From assembly GCA_965230795.1 (NCBI GenBank), contig OZ246020.1, positions 1,116,001-1,180,000 of the forward strand: a DNA stretch of 64,000 nucleotides, in the 5' to 3' direction. The notes under the pieces were generated by a model. It was not told where the DNA came from and made no database searches. It saw only the letters and a list, made by a program, of their open reading frames with translations. The first letter of the stretch is position 1; every line of letters starts with the position of its first letter. Positions 1-9,420 of this stretch are shown here, piece after piece. This DNA comes from PZPK01 sp965230795 (GTDB taxonomy: Bacteria > Pseudomonadota > Gammaproteobacteria > Pseudomonadales > Oleiphilaceae). Both the position numbers and the translations under genes were made by a program.

Positions 1-51
1 ATGACTGATGACTTCGGCGTCGGCGGGGGTTTCTTTGTGAGTCGCTATTAA
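1..51 (+). CDS. possible 3' end of an upstream gene (partial)
   Basis: Frame 1 is open from the window edge to a TAA at 49-51 and would encode a glycine-rich C-terminal tail ending FFVSRY. It may be the end of a gene that starts outside the window. The stretch is too short to identify, and it could equally be non-coding. From here to the thioesterase start at 285 I see no convincing gene. The upstream in-frame extension of that gene (from a TTG at 87) lacks a ribosome binding site. Confidence 0.2.
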   Translation: MTDDFGVGGGFFVSRY

Positions 52-284
52 AAATCGGCTGGCGCGCATGGCTGAGAGAATTCCTGTTGTCGAAAGATGT
101 GTCCTGGTTCAAACTAAGCCCCGTTCGGGACATGGCTTGCGATAATCTGTGCGCACATTTTAGTGAGGCTGCTCCCGATCGTACAGTCTTTTACGTTGCA
201 TTTCGTATCGTCCTGTTTAATGGTTTTAGACGGGACATTTACGCTCCGCATCCTAACACTCAGTGTAAATCTTCAGGAGCTGGC

Positions 285-701
285 ATGAGTCTGACGGCAG
301 CAGAAGTTGAGGCGCTCATTCGCGAGTGGGTGCCCATGGCCAATGATATTGACCTGAAAGTGGAAGCCATTGGATCGGGCAGTGCCCGTATTCGCATTCC
401 TTTCGATTCCCGTAACTTGCGACCCGGCGGCACCATTTCGGGCCCGACGATTATGGCCGCAGGAGATACCGCCATGTATGCGGCTATTCTCGGCAGTCTC
501 GGCAAGGTTGCCATGGCGGTCACCAGTAATCTCAATATCAATTTCATGCAGCGTCCAGAGCAGCGGGATCTGGTGGCCGATGCCAACATTCTCAAACTGG
601 GTAAACGCATCGCTTTCTGTGAAGTCGGCGTACGCAGTGATGGCAATGACGACCTGGTGGCCCACGTCACCGGCAGCTATTCTTTGCCGCCGGAAAAATA
701 G
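285..701 (+). CDS. PaaI-family hotdog thioesterase
   Basis: This 138-residue protein looks like a single-hotdog acyl-CoA thioesterase of the PaaI family, which hydrolyses acyl- or aryl-CoA esters in the cytoplasm. The PaaI-like core is visible as RPGGTISGPTIMAAGDTAMY (residues 47-65), with Asp61 in the place of the family's catalytic acidic residue. The usual HGG is here PGG. The length matches the family. The ATG at 285 is chosen because AGGAG lies at 275-279; the longer open frame back to a TTG at 87 has no such signal and its extension looks non-coding. The next gene, a flavoprotein, starts 63 bases later on the same strand. The substrate cannot be inferred. Confidence 0.8.
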   Translation: MSLTAAEVEALIREWVPMANDIDLKVEAIGSGSARIRIPFDSRNLRPGGTISGPTIMAAGDTAMYAAILGSLGKVAMAVTSNLNINFMQRPEQRDLVADANILKLGKRIAFCEVGVRSDGNDDLVAHVTGSYSLPPEK

Positions 702-764
702 CTGCTACTTGAGCACATTTACGCGCTGAATTAATCCCTTTCTTTTATGGCCGCAGGAGGCAGC

Positions 765-2384
765 ATGCAACATCCGTTTTATCGCATCATGATGATCATC
801 GGTGGACTGGTTCTGGTGTTGGCGCTGTTCTGGCCACTTGTATTGTGGCTGCTGTTGCCTTGGCTTGCCGCTTTGGCGATAGGATGGCATGACCTGCGTC
901 AGACGGAACATACGCTGTTGCGTAATTTTCCGGTGATGGGGCGAGGCCGCTGGTTGATGGAGATGGTGAGACCCTTTATCCGGCAGTACTTCATTGAGTC
1001 CGATGTGGATGGTCGCCCCATCAGTCGCATGTTTCGCTCCATTGTTTACCAGCGCGCAAAAGGGGATCTGGACAGCAATCCCTATGGCACCAAAATGGAT
1101 GTGTATCGCACCGGTTATGAATGGATCAGCCACTCCATGGCGGCGCTCAATATCGAAGAGCTGCAGCGCAGTCCCAGGGTCTTGGTTGGTGGGCCGGATT
1201 GCCATCAGCCTTACAGTGCCAGTTTGTTGAATGTCTCGGCCATGAGTTTCGGTGCCTTGAGTCACACTGCCATCGAAGCGTTGAACAAGGGCGCCAGGCT
1301 GGGCGGCTTTGCTCACAATACAGGCGAGGGATCCATCTCGGACTATCATCTCAAACATGGCGGTGACCTGGTCTGGCAGATCGGGACGGGCTACTTTGGT
1401 TGTCGCACGCCGGATGGTAAGTTCTGTGCAGAAACCTTTCAGGACAAGGCCCGACAGGACGTCGTCAAGATGATAGAAGTCAAAGTCTCCCAAGGTGCCA
1501 AACCGGGTCACGGTGGCATCCTGCCGGCTGCTAAAAACTCAGCTGAAATCGCCCGGGCAAGGGGAGTCGAGGCACATACTGAAGTGGTGTCTCCGTCGGC
1601 TCACAGCGCGTTTTCCACGCCCATGGAAATGCTGGAATTTATTGCCCGACTACGCGAGCTGTCTGGAGGCAAACCTATTGGCTTCAAGCTCTGCATTGGC
1701 CGACAGAGCGAGTTTATGGCCATCTGTAAAGCCATGGTGAAAACAGGGATCAAACCCGATTTCATTACCGTGGACGGTGGCGAAGGCGGTACCGGTGCGG
1801 CTCCGCTTGAGTACAGTAACTCGGTGGGCATGCCGCTCAGGGACGCCATCGCCTTTGTGGCAGATTGTCTGAGAGGATTCGGCTTGCGGCAGGATATTAA
1901 GATTATCGCCTCAGGAAAGATTTTTACCGCCTTTCACTTGATCCGTTGTCTCGGTTTGGGGGCTGATCTTTGCAACAGTGCACGAGGCATGATGCTGGCC
2001 CTGGGCTGTGTGCAGTCCCTGGTCTGTAATACCAATCGCTGTCCTACCGGAATCGCGACTCAGGACCCTCTGCTCAGCGAAGGGCTTGATGTTGAAGACA
2101 AGGCGGAACGGGTTCGACGTTTCCATCAGCAGACCATTCATGCGGCGGTGGATATCGCGTCGTCCGCAGGTTTACATAGCCCCAATGAGGTCAATCGGAC
2201 CCATCTGTTTCGCCGGGCCAGTCAGCAGAGTATTGCCCGTTTTGACGAGATTTTCCCGTATCAGACTGAGGGGGCCTTCCTCTCTGAACCCTATCCAGAG
2301 CATTTTGCGCATGCGCTGAGTGAGGCCTCGGAAGACAGTTTTATGCCGAAGAGCTACATTCCACATCGTGCGGAAGAAGCCTGA
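765..2384 (+). CDS. membrane-anchored FMN-binding glutamate synthase domain protein
   Basis: The 539-residue protein has the FMN/iron-sulfur barrel domain of the glutamate synthase large subunit (GltB) but lacks the amidotransferase and C-terminal domains. One or two hydrophobic segments at about residues 8-40 should anchor it in the inner membrane. The barrel follows from about residue 140. The [3Fe-4S] ligand pattern is present as Cys415, Cys421 and Cys426, within GCVQSLVCNTNRCPTG, which is the CX5CX4C spacing of GltB. Such stand-alone proteins are widespread but their reaction is not well established, so glutamate synthesis should not be assumed. The ATG at 765 follows AGGAGG at 755-760; an upstream in-frame ATG at 747 would place that site inside the gene. 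It ends 15 bases before a convergent gene. Confidence 0.85.
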   Translation: MQHPFYRIMMIIGGLVLVLALFWPLVLWLLLPWLAALAIGWHDLRQTEHTLLRNFPVMGRGRWLMEMVRPFIRQYFIESDVDGRPISRMFRSIVYQRAKGDLDSNPYGTKMDVYRTGYEWISHSMAALNIEELQRSPRVLVGGPDCHQPYSASLLNVSAMSFGALSHTAIEALNKGARLGGFAHNTGEGSISDYHLKHGGDLVWQIGTGYFGCRTPDGKFCAETFQDKARQDVVKMIEVKVSQGAKPGHGGILPAAKNSAEIARARGVEAHTEVVSPSAHSAFSTPMEMLEFIARLRELSGGKPIGFKLCIGRQSEFMAICKAMVKTGIKPDFITVDGGEGGTGAAPLEYSNSVGMPLRDAIAFVADCLRGFGLRQDIKIIASGKIFTAFHLIRCLGLGADLCNSARGMMLALGCVQSLVCNTNRCPTGIATQDPLLSEGLDVEDKAERVRRFHQQTIHAAVDIASSAGLHSPNEVNRTHLFRRASQQSIARFDEIFPYQTEGAFLSEPYPEHFAHALSEASEDSFMPKSYIPHRAEEA

Positions 2385-2399
2385 TTTAGGCCCGGGTTT

Positions 2400-4532
2400 C
2401 TATTGGCCTTGCTTATGCAGCATCTGTTCGAAGGCAGATGCCATATGTTTCGCATGATTTTCGGCTTGTCCGAGCGGGGACGCCTGCATGCGCTCACGAA
2501 GCGTTGGACGCAGGTCACGTAGCAGAGCTCTGTTGCTGTTAAACAGCTTTGCCTGCTCAATCAGGCTGTCGCCGGATGTGCAATTGAAGTCTTCCAGTCC
2601 CATGTGGGTAAGGATGCTCGCGCCGACGCGCCCCGCATGTCTGTTTCCGACCAGCGTTAGAGTGGGTACGCCCATCCACATGGCTTCGAGTGTTGTCGTA
2701 GTGCCATTGTAGGGAAATGGATCCAGCCCCACATCGATACGATCATAAAGCCTGAGATGTTCTTCATAATTGGCCAGTTTGGCATGCAGTTCAATACGAG
2801 AGCCGTCTACTCCGGCCTGCGTAAAGTGCTTTGTAATATCGTCACGTAGCGACTGACTCGCCAGTTGTTTGGATTTCAGAATCAGTCGTGATTCCGGAAT
2901 CGCCGCCAATAATTTTGCCCACAGAGACAAGACCTCTGCGTTCACCTTGGTGAGATTATTAAAACTGCCGAAAGTCAGATAGCCGGAGGTATCAGCTGGC
3001 AGTTTCTGCTCGAAGGGGAGGGCGTCATTTCCCTGATAGCACAGGAAACTGCCTTCGACACGAATGAGTTCCTCGGTGTAGAACTGATCCTGATCGCCTT
3101 CCGGATCGGCAATGATATCAGTGATGCGAAAATCCATGGTGCTCAAACCACTGGTGTTGGGGTAACCCAGCCATGTGGCCTGAACCGGTGCAGGACGATA
3201 ACAGAAGGTGCCAAGTCGATGGCCAGCTGAATGGCCGGACAGATCCACCAGTATGTCAATGTTGTCCTTTCGTATTTGCTTGCCCAGATCGAGATCGTCA
3301 AGATCCGCTACATCTCGCCAGTGTTGGGCCAGGGATTGGATATGGCCGGTTTTACTGTCGCGTTCATGATGATTGTAGTAGCAGAAGGTCTCAAAGCGCT
3401 CCGGGTCCAGATGTTTCAGAAGGGGTTCAAAAAAGTAGTAAACGGAGTGCTCTCTCAAGTCAGCGGAGACAAAGCCAATGCGTATGTGAGTGTGACTGGT
3501 TTGCTTGCGTTTTAACGGTGGCAGGCCAGGCTTCGCCATCGTTTTTTTATAGGCCGTTTCCCAGGAACAGTGCTGTTCAAATACCTCTTGCTGCGGCAGA
3601 CGATCAGTATAGTTGAGGAGCATGACGGCATTGCTGCGAAAAGAAAGGTTATCCGGATTCTTTGCAATGGCCTGCTGATAATAGTTGTCGGCTTCCTCAT
3701 AGTGTCCACGCTCATGAAGATTGAGTCCGCAATTGAACAGACAGGCAGGGTCGGCAGGGTTCAGTTTCAGTGCTCGCTGAAAATGGGACCAGGCTTCATC
3801 CAGCAAGCCCTGTTTTTCGTAGGCATTGCCCAAATTACTGTGAGCGTCGGTGTATTCGGGTTGGAACTTGATGGCTTGCTGGAACGCACCAATGGCCTTG
3901 TCGATCTGGCCTGCAGTCACATAGGCATTTCCGAGATTGTTATGGGCTTCCGCAAAATTCGGTGCCAGCTGAATGGCCTTCTCAAAGCTTTGGATTGCGT
4001 CCTGCAGACGTCCTTCGCTTCTCCTGACGATACCCAGTGTGTTCCAGGCATCCATAAGCTTCGGGTTCAGTGATACGGCTTTTTCGAGGTGCTCAGCAGC
4101 CTGTCCGCTTTGCTTCAGTTCGGCCAGTATGATTCCCAGATTACTGTGTGCCTCCGCGTAGTCCGGTTTCAGGGATAGCAGCTTCAGATAATTGTCTTTC
4201 GCGGCTTCGAGTTTGTTGCGAGCCCGCAACACAACGCCCAAGTTGTTGTAGGCGGGTACCAGAGCAGGGTCAAGCTGAATGGCTTTGCGAATCAGTTGTT
4301 CAGCCTGGCCGTGGTTACCTTGCTGATGGGCAATAACGCCCAGAAGCTGGTTGGCCGCTGCATGTCCCGGGTTCAGGGACAAGACCTGCTGATAGAGGTT
4401 CGCGGCTTCACCTAACTGACCCCTTTGGTGCAGCGGGATAGCGCGTTGCATCATCGCCTCTGCGCGATGGGTAGTTTCAGGGCTGAGGGTTGGTGTTTTT
4501 TTGATGCGGGAAGACTTGTTTTTTTTTGCCAT
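2400..4532 (-). CDS. TPR-repeat protein with O-GlcNAc transferase (SPINDLY-type) domain
   Basis: The 710-residue protein combines about eight tetratricopeptide repeats (residues 25-310, recurring NNLGxxxxxxG and ALxLxPxxxxA patterns) with a C-terminal glycosyltransferase family 41 domain (about 350-700). The latter shows IRIGFVSADLREHS, TWLGYPNTSG and PYNGTTTTLEAMWMGVP, which match the catalytic half of eukaryotic O-GlcNAc transferase and bacterial relatives. It would transfer a sugar from a nucleotide donor to protein Ser/Thr, with the TPR superhelix binding the acceptor. There is no signal peptide, so it is probably cytoplasmic. In bacteria these proteins have been linked to flagellin or surface-protein glycosylation; here no partner sits next to it, although an orphan flagellin lies about 40 kb away. 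The gene stands between a convergent flavoprotein gene and ccr. Confidence 0.85.
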   Translation of the reverse strand: MAKKNKSSRIKKTPTLSPETTHRAEAMMQRAIPLHQRGQLGEAANLYQQVLSLNPGHAAANQLLGVIAHQQGNHGQAEQLIRKAIQLDPALVPAYNNLGVVLRARNKLEAAKDNYLKLLSLKPDYAEAHSNLGIILAELKQSGQAAEHLEKAVSLNPKLMDAWNTLGIVRRSEGRLQDAIQSFEKAIQLAPNFAEAHNNLGNAYVTAGQIDKAIGAFQQAIKFQPEYTDAHSNLGNAYEKQGLLDEAWSHFQRALKLNPADPACLFNCGLNLHERGHYEEADNYYQQAIAKNPDNLSFRSNAVMLLNYTDRLPQQEVFEQHCSWETAYKKTMAKPGLPPLKRKQTSHTHIRIGFVSADLREHSVYYFFEPLLKHLDPERFETFCYYNHHERDSKTGHIQSLAQHWRDVADLDDLDLGKQIRKDNIDILVDLSGHSAGHRLGTFCYRPAPVQATWLGYPNTSGLSTMDFRITDIIADPEGDQDQFYTEELIRVEGSFLCYQGNDALPFEQKLPADTSGYLTFGSFNNLTKVNAEVLSLWAKLLAAIPESRLILKSKQLASQSLRDDITKHFTQAGVDGSRIELHAKLANYEEHLRLYDRIDVGLDPFPYNGTTTTLEAMWMGVPTLTLVGNRHAGRVGASILTHMGLEDFNCTSGDSLIEQAKLFNSNRALLRDLRPTLRERMQASPLGQAENHAKHMASAFEQMLHKQGQ

Positions 4533-4780
4533 ACGAAAGGTTTGGAGAGATCGGTGTCCGGTATCAGTCTTGTGTTAAACCTGTGTTCAACACTCATTTT
4601 TCCTCACTATATCAAAGCCGTGGATGCGTGTTCGGGAGAAGGGTGGGAATGTGAACCGGTGCCACATTTGTCTGGCTGGATCGTTTCTCAAGGACAGCTG
4701 GCGTTTGACGGGAAATCATGCGCAGGGAAATCAATAGGCAGTCCCATCGACTGGCGTCGACAGGACTACGGACTTCATGC

Positions 4781-6025
4781 TTAGTCTTTCACACCCAGAC
4801 CGAAGTCTTTGGCACCCACAAGAATAGACATGTTGCCATGGGGGTGCTTGTTTTCGTACATCAGTTGGTGGGATTCAGCCAGTTCAGAGTAGGAAAAGGC
4901 ACGAGACAGGCAGGGATCTACCTTGCCTTCAATCACCAGATCATTGATGCCCTTGGCCTGATCATCATTGGCGAAATGAGAGCCCTGGAAGCGCTTCTGA
5001 CGCATCCAGTGATAGCGCAGGTCTATGGTGGCATTGTAACCCGTGGTGCCAGCGCAGATGACGACCATGCCGCCGGTTTCACAAACGAAGATAGACGTGG
5101 GCACAGTGGTTTCGCCCGGGTGTTCGAAGACGATATCCATGCCGCGACGCTCGCCCAGCACTTCCCAGAGATCCTTACCGAACTGGCGGGCACCTTTCGC
5201 CCACTGGCCGTAGGCCTCGTTGTCTTTCCAATGGGGCAGCATGCCCCAGTGGTCATAATTTTTGCGGTTGACACAGCCAATGGCACCGAGCTTTTCGCAG
5301 TATTCGAATTTGCTGTCGTCCGAGACCACGGCGATGGGTTTGGCTTCCATCGCACGGGCGATCTGAATGGCCATGCAGCCTAAGCCACCGGCACCGCCCC
5401 AGACCAGAACCGCGTCGTCTTTTTTTACCTGATTGGGTGCCCAGCCCATAAGCATGCGGTAAGCGGTTGCGCCCACCAGCATGTAGGCGGCTGCTTCTTC
5501 CCAATTCAGGTGTTTTGGCTTGGGCAGACATTGGTGATCCTGAACCTTGGTAAACTGGGCGAAGCTGCCGTAATTGGTCTCGTAACCCCAGATCTTGAAG
5601 GTGGCATCGTACATGGGGTCCTTGCCCTTCTGTTCCATTTCACAGTTTTTCTGCCAGGTGCCGCAGTGCATCACTACTTCGTCGCCTACCTTGACGTTGG
5701 TGACGTCCTTACCGACCTTGTAGACAATCCCGGAGGCATCCGAACCACCGATATGAAAATCCTCCGGTTCGCCGGCCTTGTTGCGGGCGCCGATCACGTT
5801 GATAGGTACGCCAAGTCCTGCCCAGACATTGTTGTAGTTAACACCTGCCGCCATAACGTAGACGAGGACTTCGTCATCGGCGATGTCGGGGGTATCGATC
5901 ACTTCCTGCTGAAATGCCTGATTCGGTTCGCCAAAGCGTTCCGGACGAATTAGCCAGCCATGCATTTTGGCCGGGACTTCGCCAAGGGGTGGGGCTTCGC
6001 CAATATCATAGAGTTCCTTTGTCAT
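4781..6025 (-). CDS. ccr: crotonyl-CoA carboxylase/reductase
   Basis: Ccr catalyses NADPH-dependent reductive carboxylation of crotonyl-CoA to (2S)-ethylmalonyl-CoA, the defining step of the ethylmalonyl-CoA pathway. The 414-residue protein is a medium-chain dehydrogenase with the nucleotide-binding loop WGGAGGLG in the middle. It carries the Ccr-type stretch KIWGYETNYGSFAQF, in which Glu149 is the carboxylation residue of the family, and GSHFAND (about 348-354) with the conserved His. The N-terminal Asn motif GVNYNNVWAGLG also fits. Length and these segments separate it from ordinary quinone oxidoreductases of about 330 residues. The ATG follows AGAGGA. It lies 236 bases downstream of meaB in the same direction, so it may have its own promoter or be the last gene of mcd-ecm-meaB-ccr. 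Confidence 0.92.
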   Translation of the reverse strand: MTKELYDIGEAPPLGEVPAKMHGWLIRPERFGEPNQAFQQEVIDTPDIADDEVLVYVMAAGVNYNNVWAGLGVPINVIGARNKAGEPEDFHIGGSDASGIVYKVGKDVTNVKVGDEVVMHCGTWQKNCEMEQKGKDPMYDATFKIWGYETNYGSFAQFTKVQDHQCLPKPKHLNWEEAAAYMLVGATAYRMLMGWAPNQVKKDDAVLVWGGAGGLGCMAIQIARAMEAKPIAVVSDDSKFEYCEKLGAIGCVNRKNYDHWGMLPHWKDNEAYGQWAKGARQFGKDLWEVLGERRGMDIVFEHPGETTVPTSIFVCETGGMVVICAGTTGYNATIDLRYHWMRQKRFQGSHFANDDQAKGINDLVIEGKVDPCLSRAFSYSELAESHQLMYENKHPHGNMSILVGAKDFGLGVKD

Positions 6026-6261
6026 CTTTTTTCCTCTTATGGTTATGTCGCAATACGAAATAGGGGCACATATCCAACTGGATTGCGGGCAATGGCCCAG
6101 CCAGTCGGGGCTGAATCGCGTGTGTGATGTCGTATCGGCGGGTTGGGCCCTGCCTTGGTTGCCTGACGATGAGGCGCTTTTACAGTCAATATTGTTATCT
6201 TTATTTTTCTAGCTTGTCGCATTACAACCCATTCCCCGCGCCCGGCGCAGTGATAGGGTTC

Positions 6262-7341
6262 TCAATTCAGTTGGCGAATAAAGGCGCTGATCAGCTCGGA
6301 AAAGGCCAGCTCCTTTTGCTCCAGTGTTCCTGATGTCAACTCAGCGTGTTCGCCATAGTGATCCAGCACGCCGAGGCCAAACTCACCCCAGGCCTGCATA
6401 ATCCATTTGCGCAAAAAATACTGCTCGCGATCGTGCCACGAGCGTTCCAGCGAGCCATCTCCTTGGTTTTGACGCTGCTCGAGCAAGTCCTTCATATGGC
6501 GAGCCAGTGCGTCGATTCCCTTTCCTGTCGTGGCGCTGGTGGGAATTACCGGTTTATCGGCAACCTTGTCTTCAGAGCCATGGACCTGACCCAGTTTCAG
6601 GCTGGAACGCAGCAGGTGAAGACTGCGTTTGGCCAGTGCTTCTTCATCACATTTGTTGACGACGAAGCTGTCTGGAATCTCCATGATGCCGGCCTTCAGA
6701 AACTGAACCTGATCACCTGCAAGCGGTTGCATGACCAGACAGGTGTGATCACTGAGCCGCCGGATTTCGGTTTCGCTCTGGCCAATACCCACCGTTTCAA
6801 TAAACACGAAATCAAACAGATGGCGCAGCAGGCGTACCACATGAAAGGTGCTTTTACCCATGCCGCCCAGGTCCTGATGAGAGGCCTGTGAGCGAAAATA
6901 CAGACGCTTGTTATCCACCGGGAAGCGTGTACGGGTACGATCACCCAACAGGGCTCCGCCTGAATCTTCACTGGATGGATCGATTGCGAGAACGGCAATG
7001 CTGGCATTTGGCAGGGCCTCCAGCAGTTCCAGACACAAGGCGCCGATCAGGCTGGATTTGCCGGCGCCCGGTGTGCCGGTCATGCCGACAATTAGCGCTT
7101 CTTTTTCAAAGCCCTTCTGTGCGTGCGCTATGTGCGAAATGATCTGGTGGCGACCGATCAGGCTGTCCTGATGATTACGTTCAAACAGCGAAATCAGCTG
7201 CGCCAGAGGCCATTTCTCCAGCGCCCTGGATTTGTCCAGCAGATCGATCAGCTTGTCATCCATGGGCTGCTGCATGGCATCGGCTAAACGTTGCAGTTCA
7301 GTTTCCGCAGCCAGCTCAGTGGCTGTTTTCCTGCCTACCAT
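6262..7341 (-). CDS. meaB: MeaB/ArgK-type GTPase, acyl-CoA mutase chaperone
   Basis: MeaB is a G3E-family P-loop GTPase that protects and reloads B12-dependent acyl-CoA mutases. The 359-residue sequence has the Walker A motif GTPGAGKS at residues 89-96. The MeaB signature AIDPSSEDSGGALLGDRTR follows, then VNKCDEEAL, corresponding to the NKxD guanine-specificity motif. The gene starts 3 bases after the stop of the mutase gene, so the two are almost certainly co-transcribed and made in step. The most likely client is therefore the adjacent ethylmalonyl-CoA mutase rather than methylmalonyl-CoA mutase, although MeaB proteins can serve both. Confidence 0.92.
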   Translation of the reverse strand: MVGRKTATELAAETELQRLADAMQQPMDDKLIDLLDKSRALEKWPLAQLISLFERNHQDSLIGRHQIISHIAHAQKGFEKEALIVGMTGTPGAGKSSLIGALCLELLEALPNASIAVLAIDPSSEDSGGALLGDRTRTRFPVDNKRLYFRSQASHQDLGGMGKSTFHVVRLLRHLFDFVFIETVGIGQSETEIRRLSDHTCLVMQPLAGDQVQFLKAGIMEIPDSFVVNKCDEEALAKRSLHLLRSSLKLGQVHGSEDKVADKPVIPTSATTGKGIDALARHMKDLLEQRQNQGDGSLERSWHDREQYFLRKWIMQAWGEFGLGVLDHYGEHAELTSGTLEQKELAFSELISAFIRQLN

Positions 7342-7344
7342 AAC

Positions 7345-9369
7345 TCAGGAAGCAGACTTCTGTGCATTGATGACATCCAGAATTTCATTCATCACCGTCA
7401 TCAGATCAAAGTCTTTTGGCGTAAAGATGCGTTTAACGCCTTTCTTGTATAAACCCTGAAAATCCGGTGAGGGGATAATGCCGCCAAGAATGACCGGAAT
7501 GGCCTCTTTAGCCCCGCTTTTTTCCAGCTCTTCGAAAATCTGGTCGGTAATCTCGTTATGGGAACCTGACAACAGGGAGACACCGATTACGTCAACATTC
7601 TCTTCCAAAGCCGAGTGCACAATGTCGGCTGCGCTCAGGCGAATACCAAAGTAGATGACATCAAAACCGGCATGACGGGCAGCCACGGCGATCATTTCGG
7701 CGCCATTGGAATGGCCATCCAGGCCTGGCTTACCCACCACCATGCGAGGGCGATAGCCATGCTGTGCGATAAAGGTATCGATTTTCTGTCTAACTGTCGC
7801 CAGCATGTCGCTTTCCAGCTGCAAAGCCTGGCCTTCGACACCCGTTGGCGGACGGAACTCGCCGAAGACCTCCCGTAAGGTGTCTGACCACTCGCCCGTG
7901 GTGACGCGAGCCTTGGCACAGGAGATGGAGGCTTCCATCATATTATTGCCGTTGCGGGCATCATTGGCGAGTCGCTCGAGACTGGCTTTGACCGCCGCTT
8001 CATCCCGTTGCTCACGGGTTTTGTTCAGTGCCTCAATAGTGCGCTTGGCGGCGTCGGCATCCACCATGAAAATGCCGCCATCGTCACCACTGACAAGGGG
8101 CGATTCGATGCCATCGGTCCAGCGGTTCTTGCCGACGACGACCTGTTCACCGTTCACCAGCTTGGTCATGCGTTCGCCCTGGGATGCTACCAATGCTGAT
8201 TTCATATAGCCGGATTTCACCGCCTCGACACCACCGCCCATCTCCAGAATCTTGTTGATTTCGGCGAAGGCCTGTTCCTTCAGCTCCGCCACTTTGGATT
8301 CCACCACCTTGGAGCCGTCAAACAGATCCGGGTACTCCAGCAGGTCGGTTTCATAGGCCAGAATCTGCTGCAGCCGCAGCGACCATTGCTGGTCCCAGGG
8401 GCGGGGCAGCGACAGGGCTTCGTTCCAGGCAGGTAATTGCAGGGCTCGACAGCGGGCATTACGGCTGAGCGTCACGCCAAGGGTTTCGATCAGGATACGC
8501 CAGGCATTATTTTCCGGTTGCTCTTCAGTGAGTCCCAGCGAGTTGACCTGAACGCCATAGCGGAAGCGGCGGTACTTTGGATTCTTGACGCCGTATCGCT
8601 CGCGCGTAATTTCATCCCACATCTCGCAGAATGCGCGCATTTTGCAGACTTCCTCAACAAAGCGCATGCCGGCGTTAACAAAGTAGGAAATGCGCCCGAC
8701 ACAGCGTTCAAATTCTTCTTCGTTGAAGCAGTTTCTCTCTTTGACCGCATCAAGCACGGTGATGGCCGTCGTTAGCGCGAAGGCCAGTTCCTGCACAGGT
8801 GTCGCACCGGCTTCCTGCAGATGATAGGAGCAGATGTTGGAGGCATTCCAGGCGGGTATGTTGTGCAGACAGTATTCGTACATGTCGACAATCATGCGAA
8901 TGGAGTCTTCCGGCGGAAAGATATAGGTGCCCCGGGCCAGGTATTCCTTGATCAGGTCGTTTTGGGTTGTGCCCTTGAGCTCGGCTATATCGATGCCGCG
9001 TTCCTCTGCCAGAGCGACATACAGCGCCAGCAACCACATGGAGGTGCCATTGATGGTCATGGAGGTATTCATCTGATCGATGGGGATCTGATCGAAGAGC
9101 ACATGAAAATCGTCGAGGGAGTTGATCGGTACACCGACCTTGCCGATCTCGGGGCGGGCGATGGCGTGGTCAGAGCTATAGCCACACTGGGTCGGCAGAT
9201 CCAGCGCAATACTCAGCCCTGTCTGGCCCTTGGCGAGATTGCTGCGGTAGAGCTCGTTGGACGCCCAGACATTGGTATGTCCGGCATAGGTGCGGAAAAT
9301 CCAGGGGCGGTCCTTTGTCGCCTGACCATCCTTGTCATAGATGACATGTGCTTGTTTGTTGTCAGCCAT
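7345..9369 (-). CDS. ecm: ethylmalonyl-CoA mutase (B12-dependent, MeaA type)
   Basis: Ecm uses adenosylcobalamin to convert (2R)-ethylmalonyl-CoA to (2S)-methylsuccinyl-CoA. The single 674-residue chain has the TIM-barrel catalytic domain first and a C-terminal B12 domain with the base-off motif DGHSNG (Asp551, His553, Gly556), followed by SLLSGSH and ILGG. Close to the N-terminus it reads RTYAGH (26-31); from memory, classical methylmalonyl-CoA mutases read YAGF here and MeaA/Ecm proteins YAGH. The single short chain also fits Ecm better than the two-subunit or roughly 715-residue methylmalonyl enzymes. The gene neighbours (ccr, mcd) support this reading strongly. Isobutyryl- or methylmalonyl-CoA mutase is the alternative. 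Confidence 0.88.
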   Translation of the reverse strand: MADNKQAHVIYDKDGQATKDRPWIFRTYAGHTNVWASNELYRSNLAKGQTGLSIALDLPTQCGYSSDHAIARPEIGKVGVPINSLDDFHVLFDQIPIDQMNTSMTINGTSMWLLALYVALAEERGIDIAELKGTTQNDLIKEYLARGTYIFPPEDSIRMIVDMYEYCLHNIPAWNASNICSYHLQEAGATPVQELAFALTTAITVLDAVKERNCFNEEEFERCVGRISYFVNAGMRFVEEVCKMRAFCEMWDEITRERYGVKNPKYRRFRYGVQVNSLGLTEEQPENNAWRILIETLGVTLSRNARCRALQLPAWNEALSLPRPWDQQWSLRLQQILAYETDLLEYPDLFDGSKVVESKVAELKEQAFAEINKILEMGGGVEAVKSGYMKSALVASQGERMTKLVNGEQVVVGKNRWTDGIESPLVSGDDGGIFMVDADAAKRTIEALNKTREQRDEAAVKASLERLANDARNGNNMMEASISCAKARVTTGEWSDTLREVFGEFRPPTGVEGQALQLESDMLATVRQKIDTFIAQHGYRPRMVVGKPGLDGHSNGAEMIAVAARHAGFDVIYFGIRLSAADIVHSALEENVDVIGVSLLSGSHNEITDQIFEELEKSGAKEAIPVILGGIIPSPDFQGLYKKGVKRIFTPKDFDLMTVMNEILDVINAQKSAS

Positions 9370-9420
9370 AGTTATTTCGCTTTGTTGTTGTCAGATGCAC
9401 GTGGTGCTGCCAGGAGTGTG

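Noticed and set aside
4718..5383. Open frame on the plus strand opposite ccr
   Set aside because: It is antisense to strongly supported ccr and carries no domain; similar antisense frames at 8821-9585, 14540-15250, 57176-57943 and 60555-61250 were dropped for the same reason.
7345..9369. Methylmalonyl-CoA mutase
   Set aside because: Single short chain, YAGH rather than YAGF near the N-terminus, and ccr and mcd as neighbours favour ethylmalonyl-CoA mutase.
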